Assembly: GCF_004359215.1 (NCBI RefSeq)
Contig: NC_090610.1
Location: 1,706,607-1,770,606, forward strand
Origin: Bremia lactucae
Lineage: Eukaryota; Oomycota; Peronosporomycetes; Peronosporales; Peronosporaceae
DNA length: 64,000 nt
Reading direction: 5' to 3'
Below, piece by piece: positions 1-11,285 of the stretch. The translations under genes and the position numbers were made by a program. The notes under the pieces are model-generated. The model was not told where the DNA came from, did not search any database, and was given only the letters and a program-made list of their open reading frames with translations. The stretch's first letter is position 1, and every line of letters begins with the position of its first letter.

Positions 1-3
1 ACG

Positions 4-525
4 TCATCGCTTGATCCTCGTGAGACCTGGTTTCTGCGCACGCAGACTTAATGTGCCCAGGCTTTCCACGACTATGTCACTTTCGCACATCCTTGCGCAC
101 GTTTCGCGCATGTTCCCGAACGTGTCAGACTTTATTAGCGACTTCTTTTCCGATATGCTTTCCACGCAGCTCGATCTCCGTCGACTGCGCGAAATGTGCC
201 AATATCGTGCTTGACGCAAATAGTCAATTCTTGTCAGGTTCAATCGCTCAAACATCGACAGTGTCATCGATAAATCGGCATAATAAACAATTTTGTCTTG
301 AACCAAATTGTCTGTACCACCGCATGCCTCGCTTACTGCGACCACATACAAATTATGTTCAGTCCAGCTGCGCATGGGGCTCTTGGCGATAGTAAACAGT
401 TTCATGCTCTGCGCTGGAGATAACTTTGTTGCGAACGTATGAAGCAGCCTTTGCATAGCGTACTCCAATGTCTGCTGCTCCTGCCAGCACCCTTCAACTT
501 GACGACTATAGTACTTAACAGCCAT
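4..525 (-). pseudogene. Copia-type retrotransposon gag fragment
   Basis: A 173-residue open stretch resembling the gag region of oomycete Ty1/Copia elements. The recognisable part is the middle, with SPMRSWTEHNLYVVAVSEA followed by ACGGTDNLVQDKIVYYA and DYLRQA; I know such segments from Copia gag proteins, but only from memory. After DYLRQA the reading becomes unlike gag, so a frameshift near base 210 is likely. No zinc knuckle, protease or RT belonging to it is visible, and the window edge cuts it. It is a remnant, not a functional gene. Other overlapping open frames here are shadows. Confidence 0.55.
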
Positions 526-660
526 TTTAGCGAGATTGTGTTAAAGAACGTCAATCTTGACATCCTGACTCCAAGAAAATCCACTCGCTCTCTCAGCAAA
601 AGCGACTTCTCGAACAAACTGCTCCCCCCAGGACAATGTCCGCTCCCTAAACCTTGGTAA

Positions 661-1380
661 CGCTCCTTTAAATCGAAGTGACGGATATTCAGCTTGCGCT
701 ATGCTCTCACGCATACGACGGGACGTTCTGCGGTACCTGCCGCTGTTTGTACACTGAAGGCGGCACGTAGTGCTGCGGTAGCTCCGGATGCGGCGCCTGT
801 GTCATATCGACATGTCACCCGCCCTTTCAAACCCGAATTGGCTTACCTTGAAGTATATTCCTGACGACAAGCATGGAGACCTAGCCCCATCGCGGTGTCA
901 CATCAAGAGAAAGCCGTTCCATATCCTGTCCCTGTCCGATGGCCGACCCGAACACGCTGGAATCTCTATCCATCTTCTGTTCCTTGGCCTCTTGTGACGC
1001 CTCCAGCTTAGTTATTCGCTCCGCTTGTCGCGTCATCGGGTCCACCAATGTTTCTTCCGTGTTCTGTGGCATCACCTCTGCCTTGACTTCTAATACATCC
1101 ACACGCTTGTGGACGCTTCAAGACGTTCATCAGATGGCCATCTGTTGGACATGAGACAGGCATCGTGGCGAATCGATGCAGCCAATTTATGCATGGCTCC
1201 TACTTTCTGAGAAAAGCAAGCAGATCCGCGTACTTGTCACAGATGACGAGTACGTGGCCAATATTCGGCCGGCAATAGTAATTTATGAGAATCGGGTTCT
1301 CAGCAGCTTATCGATGGACGAAAGTGTGATCGATGAGAAGAATCGGATTAACCGTCTTACGTCTCACTCTTTAAGTCGTT
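661..1380. other. Unassigned repeat-like stretch
   Basis: No gene is recognised. A 73-residue minus-strand open frame (881-1102) is rich in Glu/Lys/Gln and could be a retroelement gag or coiled-coil scrap. Bases 1096-1140 are an inverted copy of a motif found at 2310-2365 and 40383-40440, inside the protease-RT linker of family A Gypsy elements. The stretch is therefore probably rearranged family A sequence. The last part (1176-1382) runs into a degenerate RT. Confidence 0.35.
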
Positions 1381-2010
1381 AAAAATAATTCCTTTGTATA
1401 GGAATTTGATCGAATTCAAGGGTGTGTCTCCTGATTCAGTACCATGCAAGTTGCCTAAGGATAAACGCACTTGACACGAAATCGACCTGAAACCAGGTTC
1501 GAAATACTGTGTCATGAAGCAGTGGCCATTGCCTCGTCAACAACGTATTATCGATCGACAAATTCTTTCCCGATCGCTTAGCAGTTGGGCCATGTGAGTG
1601 ATTCAACCTCCCCACATAACCCGACCTCCTGGGTGCGTAATTAAACAGAAGGATGGAAAATTGTACACGCATTCACTAAATTGAATGCTGCAAAGATAAC
1701 GGCTCAAATGTTGATACCGAGAACGAACGCAATCATTGATCGTATATCAAATAGTACAAAGATTACCATCTTTTCGTCCATGGATCTAATAAACGGATAC
1801 GATCAGGTTGTTTTACGTGGACAGGATATTTTGCTCACAGCAGTAAGCTCCCCAAGCGGCATGCTTTGGAAGTGGCTAGCTATACTACAGGGGTTTCGTA
1901 ATACCCCAGTTAAACCGATGTTTTACCAATCTGTTGAGATTGGTGAGAAATTCCACATCGAGTTATTTTGATGACGTCTTCGTTCTAAGCCGAGCCATGA
2001 ACAGAAAGTT
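1381..2010 (+). pseudogene. Degenerate Gypsy reverse transcriptase N-terminal fragment
   Basis: Reading across frames shows the start of a Ty3/Gypsy RT: a QWPLPRQ-like segment near 1520, then at 1681-1971 a stretch with MDLINGYDQVVL, AVSSPSGMLWKWL and a weakened copy of the QGLSNAP motif. Around 1965-1985 there is a YFDDVFV-like catalytic remnant. Several frameshifts and stops make it non-functional. Protease-like sequence follows it rather than precedes it, so this is a separate broken copy, not the RT of the element that begins just downstream. Confidence 0.7.
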
Positions 2011-2039
2011 GGACGTTGAAGTACATCTTACCCGGGTAG

Positions 2040-2818
2040 AGAGTACGCTAGAGGGTCGTAGGCTCAAATATGATGAGCGCGACATCCCTCCAACGAGGAT
2101 GACGGTGCGTCTAGCGACAGGCGCATCGATAACAGTGATGAAACGCGCAGTGAAATATCACTACACGTTAAGAGATCCACAGTATGATAATAAGTTCATC
2201 TTTCTGGATTTTGATGACAAACTTGATGTCACCTAGATTTTTACCTTGGCTCAAAAAGTATGAGCCAAGAGTCCGCTGGCAGCATCGATCGTAAAGATGC
2301 CTGCCACCTGTTCATCAGACGGCCATCTGATAAACGTCTTGGAGCGTCCACAAGCGTGTGGATGTACTACGAGTGAGTGTGATGGCCTCACTTGTGGTAC
2401 GGTCGTTAGTACAATTGCACAAGATCACAGTGTGATTACCAATCACATTGTGGAGTCAGCTGCCGGCGGCTGTGTTAATGCACAGGCAGCGCCGAAGGTC
2501 CACCACTCGAAAAGGTCGAGTGGATTGAGACATGAATGTACGCTTAGTGGGCGACATTCAAGGAGTATACCGGTTGCCCCAAAGGGACAACACGATGATC
2601 CTAGGTCGAGTAGAGAGTCGACCTTAGAGGACCCGACTGTGATAGCGCAATCATATTCGGAAGGGGTTGAGGGAAGAGATCCCCACGTACTTAAGGAGAA
2701 ATCTCCTCAAATAGTTGAAGTTACTAGACTTCTAGATCCCGAGAGATTAAATCCCTCGGCAGTATGTGGAAAAGGGATCCTAGGAAGAAACCGAGACATT
2801 GAATGTCTTTATATATGA
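2040..2818 (+). pseudogene. Family A protease remnant and protease-RT linker
   Basis: Bases 2040-2240 encode a degraded aspartic-protease tail: VRLATGASITVMK, then FIFLDFDDKLDV, equivalent to the usual LDLDDKFDVILG strand. A stop follows. From 2297 to 2818 a 173-residue frame stays open; it is rich in Cys/Thr/His/Ser and matches the linker in the sister copy (40379-40684), which also has ERPQAC-like and CDGVTCG-like pieces. The catalytic DSG is not visible. No enzyme activity is expected. Confidence 0.6.
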
Positions 2819-3029
2819 TGGTTCAAAACGAGTAGACGCCTATACTCTTGATCTGTATGATACACTATCTAATTAAAGAAGTGATATTAAATCTTATTTT
2901 GCTTATCAAAAGTAAAAGTTCGCCTTCAAAAATAACTTCGGAGATAACTCAACTACCAACACTAGAGCCTAAACGGTTGTTGAAAAATCTGCATAGCCAT
3001 AGCCATAGACATAAAGATAATACTCTTAG

Positions 3030-4080
3030 ACATAATCTGATGGATGGATTATGTCAGATCCTTATGCGTGAACGGGACATCCCGTACACAGCAGTGAGCA
3101 CTTCTAGTGGGATGCTCTGGGAATGGCTAGTAATGTCATAGGGCTTAGTAACGCCTTATGTTAAGACCGGTGCAAGAATTCGCACCGAGTTATTTCGACG
3201 ATGCATTTGTCCATAGCCGGGCAATGGACGGAAAGACGGATATGAATGTTCATAAAACTCACGTTCGTCAGGTGCTTATACTTATGCGAAAGCACAAGCT
3301 GTACGCAAATCTCAAGAAGTGAAAATTTGCTGCAAGCGAGATACCACTTCTTGGGTGCATAGTCGGTAAACACGGCGTGCACCCTGATCCCGAAAAGATC
3401 AAGGCAATTACCGACTGGCCAGTTCCATTCGATGTCAAGGGACTTAAAAAGTTCCTTGGGCTAGCGGCGTACTTGCACAAGTACTCACGCAATTATGCCG
3501 AGATGACAGTTCATCTCTCTCGTCTCTTGGATAAAGACGAGAAATGGTTATGGAACGCTGATTGTCAGCGTTCGTTTGAAGGTATCTGGCAAAGCTTGAT
3601 GCAATCACCCATCTTGGCGATTGCAGACCATTCCATGTGGTCTGTGACGCCAGCGATTTCGCAATCGGCTGCGCGATAATGCAATTCGATACAGACGCCG
3701 CGGAGCGCGTCGTCTATTACCAAATGCGTCAGCTGCAACCAGCTGAACGCAATTACCCAGTGCATGATATGAAACTCCTTGCCATGAAATATGCACTGGC
3801 TAAAACAATTTAGGGTCTATCTCCTCGGAGATAGACCGCTTATCGTATATGCGGACCATGCGTCATTACGCACGGCCGCAAACAGCCCACACTTCTCGCA
3901 AAGAATGGCGAGGTGGCTATTCTTCTTCGCGGAATTTAATTTCTCCGTGGAATATTAACCAGGACAAGTTAATGTTGTCGCTGATGCGTAACCACGCCGA
4001 CCCGATTTCGAGCCGGCTTCGCATTCCAACAGTAAAAATACTCCCACTGTTGCAACACTCACTACGAGTGTTCCGTCGTC
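3030..4080 (+). pseudogene. Family A reverse transcriptase-RNase H remnant
   Basis: The RT palm appears as RERDIPYTAVSTSSG and LWEWLVMS, then broken frames around the FDD box (3195-3215), then LLGCIVGKHGVHPDP and LGLAAYLHKYSRNYAEM (3350-3500), the connection after the RT thumb. RNase H follows in shifted frames, with a VCDASDF-like start near 3640, NYPVHD near 3755 and TDHASLR-like sequence near 3855. At least four frame breaks disrupt the gene. Confidence 0.8.
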
Positions 4081-4189
4081 AACTTTGTTGATGACATAAA
4101 GAAAGCCTACACAGAAGATAAAGACCTTCTGCGTCTAATGGATCATCTGTAGAATCCTTCAAATAAGTCTTTTGAAGATTTACCGGCTT

Positions 4190-5500
4190 TAAATCGATCG
4201 TCATCAGATCGATACACAACACGCAACGGCTTACTGTACTACTCAGCTGTTGCCGGCGACACTCCACGTGTCGTCGTCCCAGCTCACAATGATTTGCGCT
4301 TGCGCATTATGTATGATTGTCACGATGCACCTACAAGTGGGCATCGTGGACGTGAAATTTTTTTATCTCACAGTAAGTCGCGACTTTTACTGGCCCCGCC
4401 AGTATCAGTTCGTGCGCAAGTACATTCGTGCTTGCAAGGTGTATGAACAGGTGAAGCCTTGCCCTTCATCCCGTGCACCTCTACAACCTCTACCACTTCC
4501 GGCAGAGTGCTGGCAGTCCGTATCAATGGACTTCGTCTTCGGATTTCCCGAAGACGATCACAAAAACAATGGAATCCTTGTTTTTGTAGACAGATAAAGC
4601 AAGACGGTACATCTTGCTGATATACCAGAATCAATGACGGCTCCGGGCTGTGCCCGTGTCATTATCGACACGGTATTCAAGCTCAATGGTTTACCCCGTG
4701 AACTGGTCTCTGATAGAGATCCACCGTTCACGGCGGAGTTTTGGCCAATCCGTGTTCCGATCTCTCGGAACACGGCTGGCTATGTCAACATCCGACCACC
4801 TAGAAACGGATGGTCAAACAGAACGCGTAAATCGCGTCCTCGAAGAGATACTTCGAGGTTACGTCCAATCCTATCCGAATTGGAGCGAGTTTTTACCGAT
4901 GGTCGAATTCGCCATCAATAATTCAGTGCATCCGTCTACAACGCATACACGTTCTTCGTGAATGGCTTACGCCATCCACGCATACCCACCCAATTTGAGG
5001 GATCCTCTAGTTTAATGGGGGGGGTGGACTCGCACGAGTAAAACCATTTCTGGCGCATGCTCATCACGCGTCGAAATTTCAGACGACGCGAATGATGTCG
5101 ATGTCGAAGCAATCGACACCGAAGAAGAGAAAGATCTCATGGCAGTGCGCGCAAAGCGCAATGAAAACGACAAAACAAATGAGTCAGCAGAGGAATTGCT
5201 GCTGGCTCGAGAATCAGTAGTCCGTTACGCACAGGATTCCACTGCAAATGCAATGGACCGTCAGAAACGGAACGCAGACAAACATAAAAGAGCAAATGTT
5301 CTTTCATTAAAAATTAATGACCTAGTACTACTCTCTACGGTAAACTTACCTAAGCATGTTGTCACTAATGTGGATAGTAGCAAACTACTAACCAAGTTCA
5401 TTGAGCCATTTCGTGTAAGGCATCACAGAGGCAATGCGTACACAATAGAATTGCCACGAAGGATGCGAACGCATCCTTAGTTTTACGTTAGTCGGCTCCC
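4190..5500 (+). pseudogene. Family A integrase with GPF/Y module, broken
   Basis: The HHCC zinc finger is recognisable at 4270-4450 (HNDLRLRIMYDCHDAPTSGH, then ACKVYEQVKP in which one Cys is replaced by Tyr). The catalytic core follows: [21 protein letters not shown] and a [13 protein letters not shown] segment at 4810-4850. An internal stop follows FVDR near 4595. At 5139-5480 comes the long helical spacer (AMDRQKRNADKH) and a GPF/Y-like end (KFIEPFRVRHH, RMRTHP). The core Asp residues are visible but frames are interrupted, so it is inactive. Confidence 0.8.
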
Positions 5501-5549
5501 CCGTAACATCAGTACGCGGTTTCTTCCGTGAACGGATCTGACCACCCCT

Positions 5550-7175
5550 TTAAAGAATCCCCATAAGATTCTTGTGATCACGAATTAGACTCTCACGTTG
5601 AGTCTGAAGATTATTTTGCCGAGTCCGAAGTTCCTCGAAATCGCGATGAGCTGACGATAGCTCGTCACGAAGAGCGTGATGCTTCCGTTCGTACTACATC
5701 GTTGAGTACGCACTTTTCAAACGGTCTTCCAGTCGTTCGATACGATGAGTCTGAACCTGCACCGTCTGTTTCAACGAGTGCCGTTTGCCGCGCTTGGGAT
5801 CACGACTCTCCTCCAATACATGGAGGAAGTGGTCGAGTTCGTCGATCCTCAACTCTAGATCCGACACATGGTCGGATCTAATTTTTTCTCCTCCACCACA
5901 ACCATTGGTAGATTCACACGGTGGTCAACGTTTCTTGTGGAACGTATACAGAGCCACCTTGATGTGAAGGGGCAGTGAACGAGTTATCTTGTTCGCTGGC
6001 GCGGTTATCCGCCTTTGCATGACAGCTGGAGGCCTCGGTCCCAGCTGGTTGTTGACATTCAGGGCCTCGTCCGTCAGTATGACAAAACCCATCCGATGGA
6101 TCAGAAGGTCCATAGGAAATCATGCGCCCTGGCGCTTGTAAATCGAATGCAAAACATCAATCGCATCGCGCATCTCGATAGTTATGTGAGCCCTTCCCCA
6201 GGGCGAAGAAAGGGAATAAACACCTCCTTTCACTCGGTTGTCGACACAACACGGACAGGGATCACCCCACGTGAGGCATGGAGGTCCTGCCTCACGAGAC
6301 TTCCGATGCAGTTTAAATCTTGCACCGGTTGAAGTTCGTTTTTCAAACTTAACGCGAGTCGCGTTAAGTTCCTGAAGCCAGGCTTCGCGTCCAATGTCTT
6401 TGACATTGCGAATGAACGCGCTCCAGGCTTGCATCAATGAGCTTTTATCTTGCTTGTTGTTGCCATTATACTATCGATGCTTTAGAAAAGCATCGAGGTA
6501 AAAAAATTCATCAGCGCCAAAGGTTTTCGCGCTGGGATCAAGGCCATATAGCTTTGTCGCAATAAAAAGGGATATTTATTGTGAGTAGCAGTCTCTCCAG
6601 ACAAGCCGTTCGGGCGAAAGCCACGGCTTCTTCTCAGAGGCAAGACGAGACATTTAATGTCCGCACTTCCTTGAGTGGTACCCACTGAAGCAGGCATACC
6701 ACTAGAGCTTTTATTACGATGGATTACGCCATCGTCACAACCACGCACAGGGATAAGTGCGGGTGAAAGCACTGGAGACGGTGTTGGCGATGCGGAATCA
6801 TCCTCATCGTCGGAACCAAATATGCTACAGCGAACGCTATTAGCACGATAATCAGATTGAGCCCTCTCATTCGAAGGATCATAGTCAGTCGCCTGACGAG
6901 GTTCAGGCGACTGTTCCACTCTCCCTGAGTCGGCCATCTCGTCTGACTCGCATTCATAGTCGACCACCAAAGAGGGGTCGCACTCACGTGGTGACTCACC
7001 ACGTGCACCCGCAACATTTAGTGTTTGTGAGAGAAGATGATACTACGGCAAACGAAATGTCTGCCACAAGAGAAAATAATGCGTCGCCCGCGGCTGCATG
7101 TACAGCAGCGGAAGGTTCCGTACTATTCGCTGACGCATGGATCCGTTAACCATGCGATAGAATTGAAAATGATGG
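5550..7175 (-). pseudogene. Antisense reading frame in the 3' region of family A element (copy 1)
   Basis: On the strand opposite to pol, a chain of open segments runs from just inside the 3' LTR to just past the GPF/Y module. In reading order: an Ala-rich start near 7140 (AVHAAAGDALFSL); an acidic Ser/Pro part open for 162 residues (6970-6482, with VVDYECESDEMADSG and FGSDDEDDSASPTP); a conserved block at 6437-6120 (MQAWSAFIRNVKD, TWGDP, SLSSPWGRA); then a predicted coiled coil at 5880-5560 (HRIERLEDRLKSAY, HALRDELSSAHRDFE). Stops and shifts show decay. No family is recognised. The sister copy at 43086-44610 keeps the same residues with mainly third-position change, which supports real coding history. 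Confidence 0.6.
5740..6332 (+). pseudogene. Family A chromodomain and sense C-terminal tail
   Basis: After a Ser/Pro/Asp/Arg-rich linker comes a chromodomain: a GGQRFL start near 5922, then TSYLVRWRGYPP near 5975-6010, HDSW and SQLVVDI. Two one-base shifts break it near 5940. The open frame continues about 75 residues past the chromodomain to a stop at about 6330. In chromoviruses this domain binds modified histone tails and steers integration (known for the class). The opposite strand here carries the antisense frame described separately. Confidence 0.75.
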
Positions 7176-7268
7176 TTTTGACCAATCAACATCGTTTTAA
7201 CTTTAGCGGTCATATAGTGACCGCTCTATTTAATGACAGTCAGAGTAATTGTCGTTTGGGGGGGATGA

Positions 7269-7681
7269 TGTAACGGTGTACCGTTACTTTAAAATTAACA
7301 CCTAAAGGTCGTTAATGAATATATTATCTATAAGGTAGATAATATTTTGGAAATATTACTTTACATAGTAATATGCGAAAAGCTTATTCATTGGTAGATA
7401 TATACCTTTATATCGACTTGCTCCGCGGTCAAGTCAGCACTGGACGCGCGCAAAGAGAGAGACAAATAAGACCATATTACATGTTTTGTATTAGTATATA
7501 ATAAAGTTAGTAGAAAATAGATAGAAACAAAAGAACTTAATTATATTAAAAACAGTTTACTTTTTACCCTCTTTAAAGCAAGTGTTTTTAAGAGAGTCTA
7601 CCTCTGCACAGACTAGTTACGTGAAGTGACGAGTGGCACCACTTGTACTGAAGCAGTACAAGTCGGTAGTGCCCCGTTACA
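7269..7681 (+). repeat. LTR family A, 3' LTR
   Basis: Starts TGTAACGGTG right after a G-run polypurine tract and ends CCCCGTTACA, giving TG...CA ends over 413 bases. It aligns along its length with 44688-45103 and, inverted, with 39427-39873. It holds an AT-rich inverted repeat around ATTATCTA/TAGATAAT (7323-7350). Confidence 0.85.
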
Positions 7682-8535
7682 CCGTGCATCTTTACATACT
7701 ACGAGTCGTGCAATTTTACATACTACAAATTCCAGCTGAAATGTCAATTATAAGCTTTTAACCGAACCATGGGACTCCATGGAATCCGGTGAGCAACCAT
7801 TAAAGGCTGCCGCGCTTGAGAACGGATTTCCTATAAATGTATCACGGTCAAGAAAGTGGGCAACCGTCCGGATAAAAATGCAGATAAGTTAAAGGTGTCT
7901 CAGTGCGAAGATGCAGGTAGCAGCCACGATTATGAACACCCTGAGGATGTAACAAAAAGAAGCCACAAAGTGTTGCAAATGTCCTTTTCAAGCTACCCTC
8001 AGGGTTGTTCAGGTCGTGGAAAGTAGTTCTGAACAATGGCCACCACAACCATATATTTTTTGTCCATTTTAGTGCCTACACTTCTCTGCGTCGACTTGCT
8101 TAGAACGAGCGCCAGCAGGTTTCAACTCGCCATAATGCTACTGTGCCTCGAAATAAAATTATCTCAACACTTCGGCAAAACAACGAGGCATGCTGGACTG
8201 CGCCAAAAGATCTCGACAACATCACCCAAACGATGCGACGCAACGAGCTTGCTGAACGCAGACCTCTGGAGGCCCTTCTGGATAATTTGTCAATGAGTCT
8301 ACGACCTTGCTGTCAAATAAAAATAAATGCAGGTCATAGCAAAAAATTGACTGTACTGCATCCAATGCCCATGAATATTCCTGCTCAATCTCTCCGTTCA
8401 AAAAAAAACATAAAAAGCGTAAATAAATGGTTGGTTGTTGAAATTCCAACTTCATGGAGCATGGGTAGGCTGCCTTCAGATGTCCAACTTCATTACATGA
8501 ATGGCATCGACGCTTGTCTTAACCATCGCACTGAT
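7682..8535 (+). other. Unassigned stretch with one 139-residue open frame
   Basis: No primer-binding site follows the LTR, so this is flanking DNA. The longest frame is 8143-8562; it starts MPRNKIISTLRQNNEACW and includes VEIPTSWSMGRLPSDVQ. I do not recognise it. It could be a scrap of a DNA transposon or an old gene. Its last residues run into the RT fragment that starts at 8538. Confidence 0.25.
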
Positions 8536-8537
8536 TT

Positions 8538-8640
8538 ATTTCGACGATGTATTTGTCCATAGCCGGGCCATGGACGGAAAGACGAACGTGGAAGTTCATA
8601 AAACTCACGTTCGTCAGATTCTTACACTTATGTGCGGATA
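8538..8640 (+). pseudogene. Gypsy RT catalytic-box scrap
   Basis: About 100 bases near-identical to 3190-3290. In the right frame they read YFDDVFVHSRAMDGK followed by KTHVRQILTL, the catalytic loop of family A RT. Both ends are unrelated sequence, so it is an isolated fragment. Confidence 0.75.
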
Positions 8641-9004
8641 GCTTGCTATGCGTGTGTAGCTGTGTGTGGATTGAATCGAGACGTAACTTATTGCCGTTCA
8701 GGACGTTGGGGATATGGAGCGATTTGACCGTTGGTCTTGTATGTGCAGTCTAGCAGCCAGACTTTGTTTGCACAGAAATGCTGGCATACATCCTTGGCTG
8801 AATAAGGAAGAACAAGGAGAGCAGTGAGCTGATTTTTATTATTTCTTCGAATTCGGTAAAAGCATCATTTTTACCACCGATCGGGGACTTTTTCTTTTAA
8901 ATGCATAAGATCAGTGTTCCCTGACAGCAAAAACCTTCTGTGCCAATGGCATATCCGGAATAATCTTGTTGCTAACTTGCAGAAAGATTGCAATTTACCG
9001 GTCA
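8641..9004. other. Intervening sequence, nothing identified
   Basis: I see no gene, RNA or clear repeat here. It separates the RT scrap from the truncated LTR of the next element. Confidence 0.3.
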
Positions 9005-9366
9005 TTCACATTACAAGGAATGACGCCTAGCGTCATCCGTTACGCGAGGTATCGAGAAAGATACGCTCGCAATACATATTAGATGTTATGACATTTTGAT
9101 TGGTAAAAATAGTTTTTTATATTTAATACGATTAAATATAAATCAGTCTGAAAACTACTTCCTACTTGGTAAGTGCCCACGAGGGGCCGGATTACCGCTC
9201 TCGTGACGACCCTTAACCAGAGTACTTAGTGCGTTGGGTGAGGTCGCGAACGCGCTCACCGCAACTACCTTACTGCACGCAAGAGAAGCTGGTTAAACCG
9301 CTTCCTCGATGTGCTAGGGTGTGTGTCTAAGTAAAGCATGGCCGCATTACGAGGTGCCCGCCTACA
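9005..9366 (+). repeat. LTR family B, 5'-truncated
   Basis: Matches the 3' two-thirds of the complete LTR at 63270-63801 and ends CCGCCTACA. It carries the near-palindrome with arms GATGACG and CGTCATC around 9020-9040. The primer-binding site starts at 9369. Confidence 0.8.
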
Positions 9367-9425
9367 CTTGGTAGCTGCTCTTGAAATCCTTCCCACGACC
9401 CGCATCTCTGCGTACGTACGTGAGG

Positions 9426-9708
9426 ATGAGCCTCAATATTGATTGCTCATTTCCCCCACGTCTCCGAACATCATCGGGAGGTGGCAGGGTTTATGGCGCA
9501 GGGACTTGGTGAACAAGCCCTGGTTGACCTTTCTTACGTCGAAAGCGAGAGACCTCGCTTTACGAACAATAAGCGATTGCAGAAATGCCATCGCTGCCAA
9601 AAATTAGGACACTACGCTCATGAGTGTAGTGCCCCACGCCCAGCACCGAAAGGTACTGAACGTAATTTTGGACCGTATGCCATGCCAGGGCAACGGTCGC
9701 GGGTCTGA
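9426..9708 (+). pseudogene. Family B gag, internally deleted, with CCHC zinc knuckle
   Basis: The start equals the gag start at 63851 (MSLNIDW), but two bases are missing after the sixth codon, shifting the frame. The 9439-9708 frame continues with HFPHVSEHH and MAQGLGEQAL and then jumps to the nucleocapsid end, so most of gag is deleted. The zinc knuckle CHRCQKLGHYAHEC fits CX2CX4HX4C exactly. The frame ends at TGA 9706-9708. The same frame then stays open into the protease tail (GPVGAQRPTD and onward). Confidence 0.75.
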
Positions 9709-10330
9709 CGTTGTTGCGAAATCGCAACAGCGAAGCGGACCGCCAAAAAACGGTCGGGGCCAGTAGGGGCGCAACGCCCTACTGATCCAGCAACCTCAAG
9801 AGAAAAGTACCAACCATGGATAGACTGGCGTACACGTACAATTGCGAACTCTACCCAGGACACCGGAAAGGATGTGCTCCTGCGAGATGCGTATGCAACT
9901 GGTGTCGTGTCAAACGCAGTTGAGGGTGCGTTGACGGGATGTCAAACGTCACCAATTCCTACCCAGCCCGTGGAGACTGGTGTAGTGAAAAGCACGATGA
10001 CAAGTAGTCATGCTTCCGAATGTCCTGCACAGAGCCGAGAGCCTGTGACAGTAGACGGCGAGCTGACAGGAAGTCATGCGTCGCATAAACCGGCACAGTG
10101 CCTAGAGCCTGGTGCGGTTTGAAGGGGTGCGTTAGCCAGGAGTGCAACGGCACCCGCTTCCCAGAAAAGGGTCGTGGTGACTCGAAGAACGAGTACCCAA
10201 CAGATTAGGACGATCAAAGGCACGTCTGAACGAGTGACCCTTGGATCAGTCTCTAATAAAGAGGACGGGCCTTTGAACGAGGTGTTCGAGTCCGTCAAAG
10301 ACGAAATTGCGGAGGCATCCTCAGTTTAGG
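9709..10330 (+). pseudogene. Family B protease tail and pre-RT linker
   Basis: After the gag stop the frame reads through a stretch with three successive small hairpins (9713-9784), then YQPWIDWRTRT near 9811-9840, the end of the aspartic protease as also seen at 16030-16110. The body with DSG is deleted. At 9874-10122 a Thr/Ser-rich linker with two SHAS-containing imperfect repeats follows and then a stop. The minus-strand copy (15832-16146) has the same linker. Confidence 0.6.
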
Positions 10331-11285
10331 TGCTCCGGCAAGTCTTTAAATCTGCCTTGGAGATTGTAAATCTCCCGGAGATGTCGTGGGATCTGTTTCT
10401 AGCCGAATTAAAGGAAAGAAAGATCCACGAAATAGTCGCACCAGTTCCAGAAGAGAACTTGGTGGACTGTTGCTCGTCGTCCACAATGGACGAGAGCGTC
10501 CTAGAAACGGACAAAAAGAAGCGGCTCGCTGCTCAAGGCTGGGATGCCTTAAGAGACAGTCCGTTCTTTGAGGTTCTGTGGAAACATCGCGGTTTGTTCC
10601 CAGAAGAAGTGCCGAGCCGCCTACCACCAGAAAGGGCCTTGGGTACGAGATAGACCTCGAACCTGGCACCAAGTACTGTGTGACCAGGCAATGGCCGTTG
10701 CCGAAAGAACAAGTCGATTAAATCGATGATTTCTTCGACAAGCGAGCCAAGGCGGGACATGTGCGTGAGAGCAAATCACCTCACGCAGCCCGACCTTTTG
10801 TGTGCGTAAAGCCACAGGTGCATGGCGCGTGGATCATGCTTATAATAAGCTGAACACGGCGACCATACCGGCGCAAACGCCAATCCCGCGGAAAGATGTT
10901 TTGTTGAACTCCATGAAAAAGTCAACTTTCTTTTTCGCGTTGGAATTGAAGGATGGCTACTATCAGGTACTCATGAGAGAGTCCGATGTAGCCAAAACGG
11001 CAGTAAGCACCCCAAGCGGTAAGCTTTGGGAGTTGCTTGTGATGCCCCAAGGTTTGAAAAACGAACTAGCGACATTCAACCGAGTGGTGGCTCACGCGAT
11101 GCGTCAGGACCGTGCCTACGCGCCCCATTACTTTGACGATGTATTCGTGCATAGTAGGGCCGAGGACGGGCTGAGCGCAATAGAGTCGCACAAGCGTCAT
11201 TTAGACGCTGTGTTGCAGACTTTAAAGGACGCCCAATTGTACGTCAACTTGCAAAAGTGCGTCATAGGGGTCCCTGAGATACCTG
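10330..11285 (+). pseudogene. Family B pre-RT and RT, left of the assembly gap
   Basis: A 107-residue acidic frame (10330-10653; LFPEEVPSRLPPE) leads into the RT start ([17 protein letters not shown]) in another frame, with a stop near 10720. From 10802 the frame gives [40 protein letters not shown] and HYFDDVFVHS, ending at the Ns. Relative to the right copy, PSGMLWEWLV is PSGKLWELLV and KNAPAT is KNELAT, so this copy has diverged. Confidence 0.8.

Larger units (their letters stand above)
2030..7681 (+). mobile_element. Ty3/Gypsy family A (chromovirus) copy, 5'-truncated, with 3' LTR
   Basis: Plus-strand remnant running in the order protease, linker, RT, RNase H, integrase with GPF/Y module, chromodomain, 3' region, LTR. 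Gag and the 5' LTR are missing. Many frameshifts and stops show it is dead. A G-rich polypurine tract (around 7256-7265) sits directly before the LTR. A diverged sister copy lies at 40004-45103, and comparing the two exposes an antisense reading frame in the 3' region. The chromodomain places it with chromoviruses. Confidence 0.85.
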
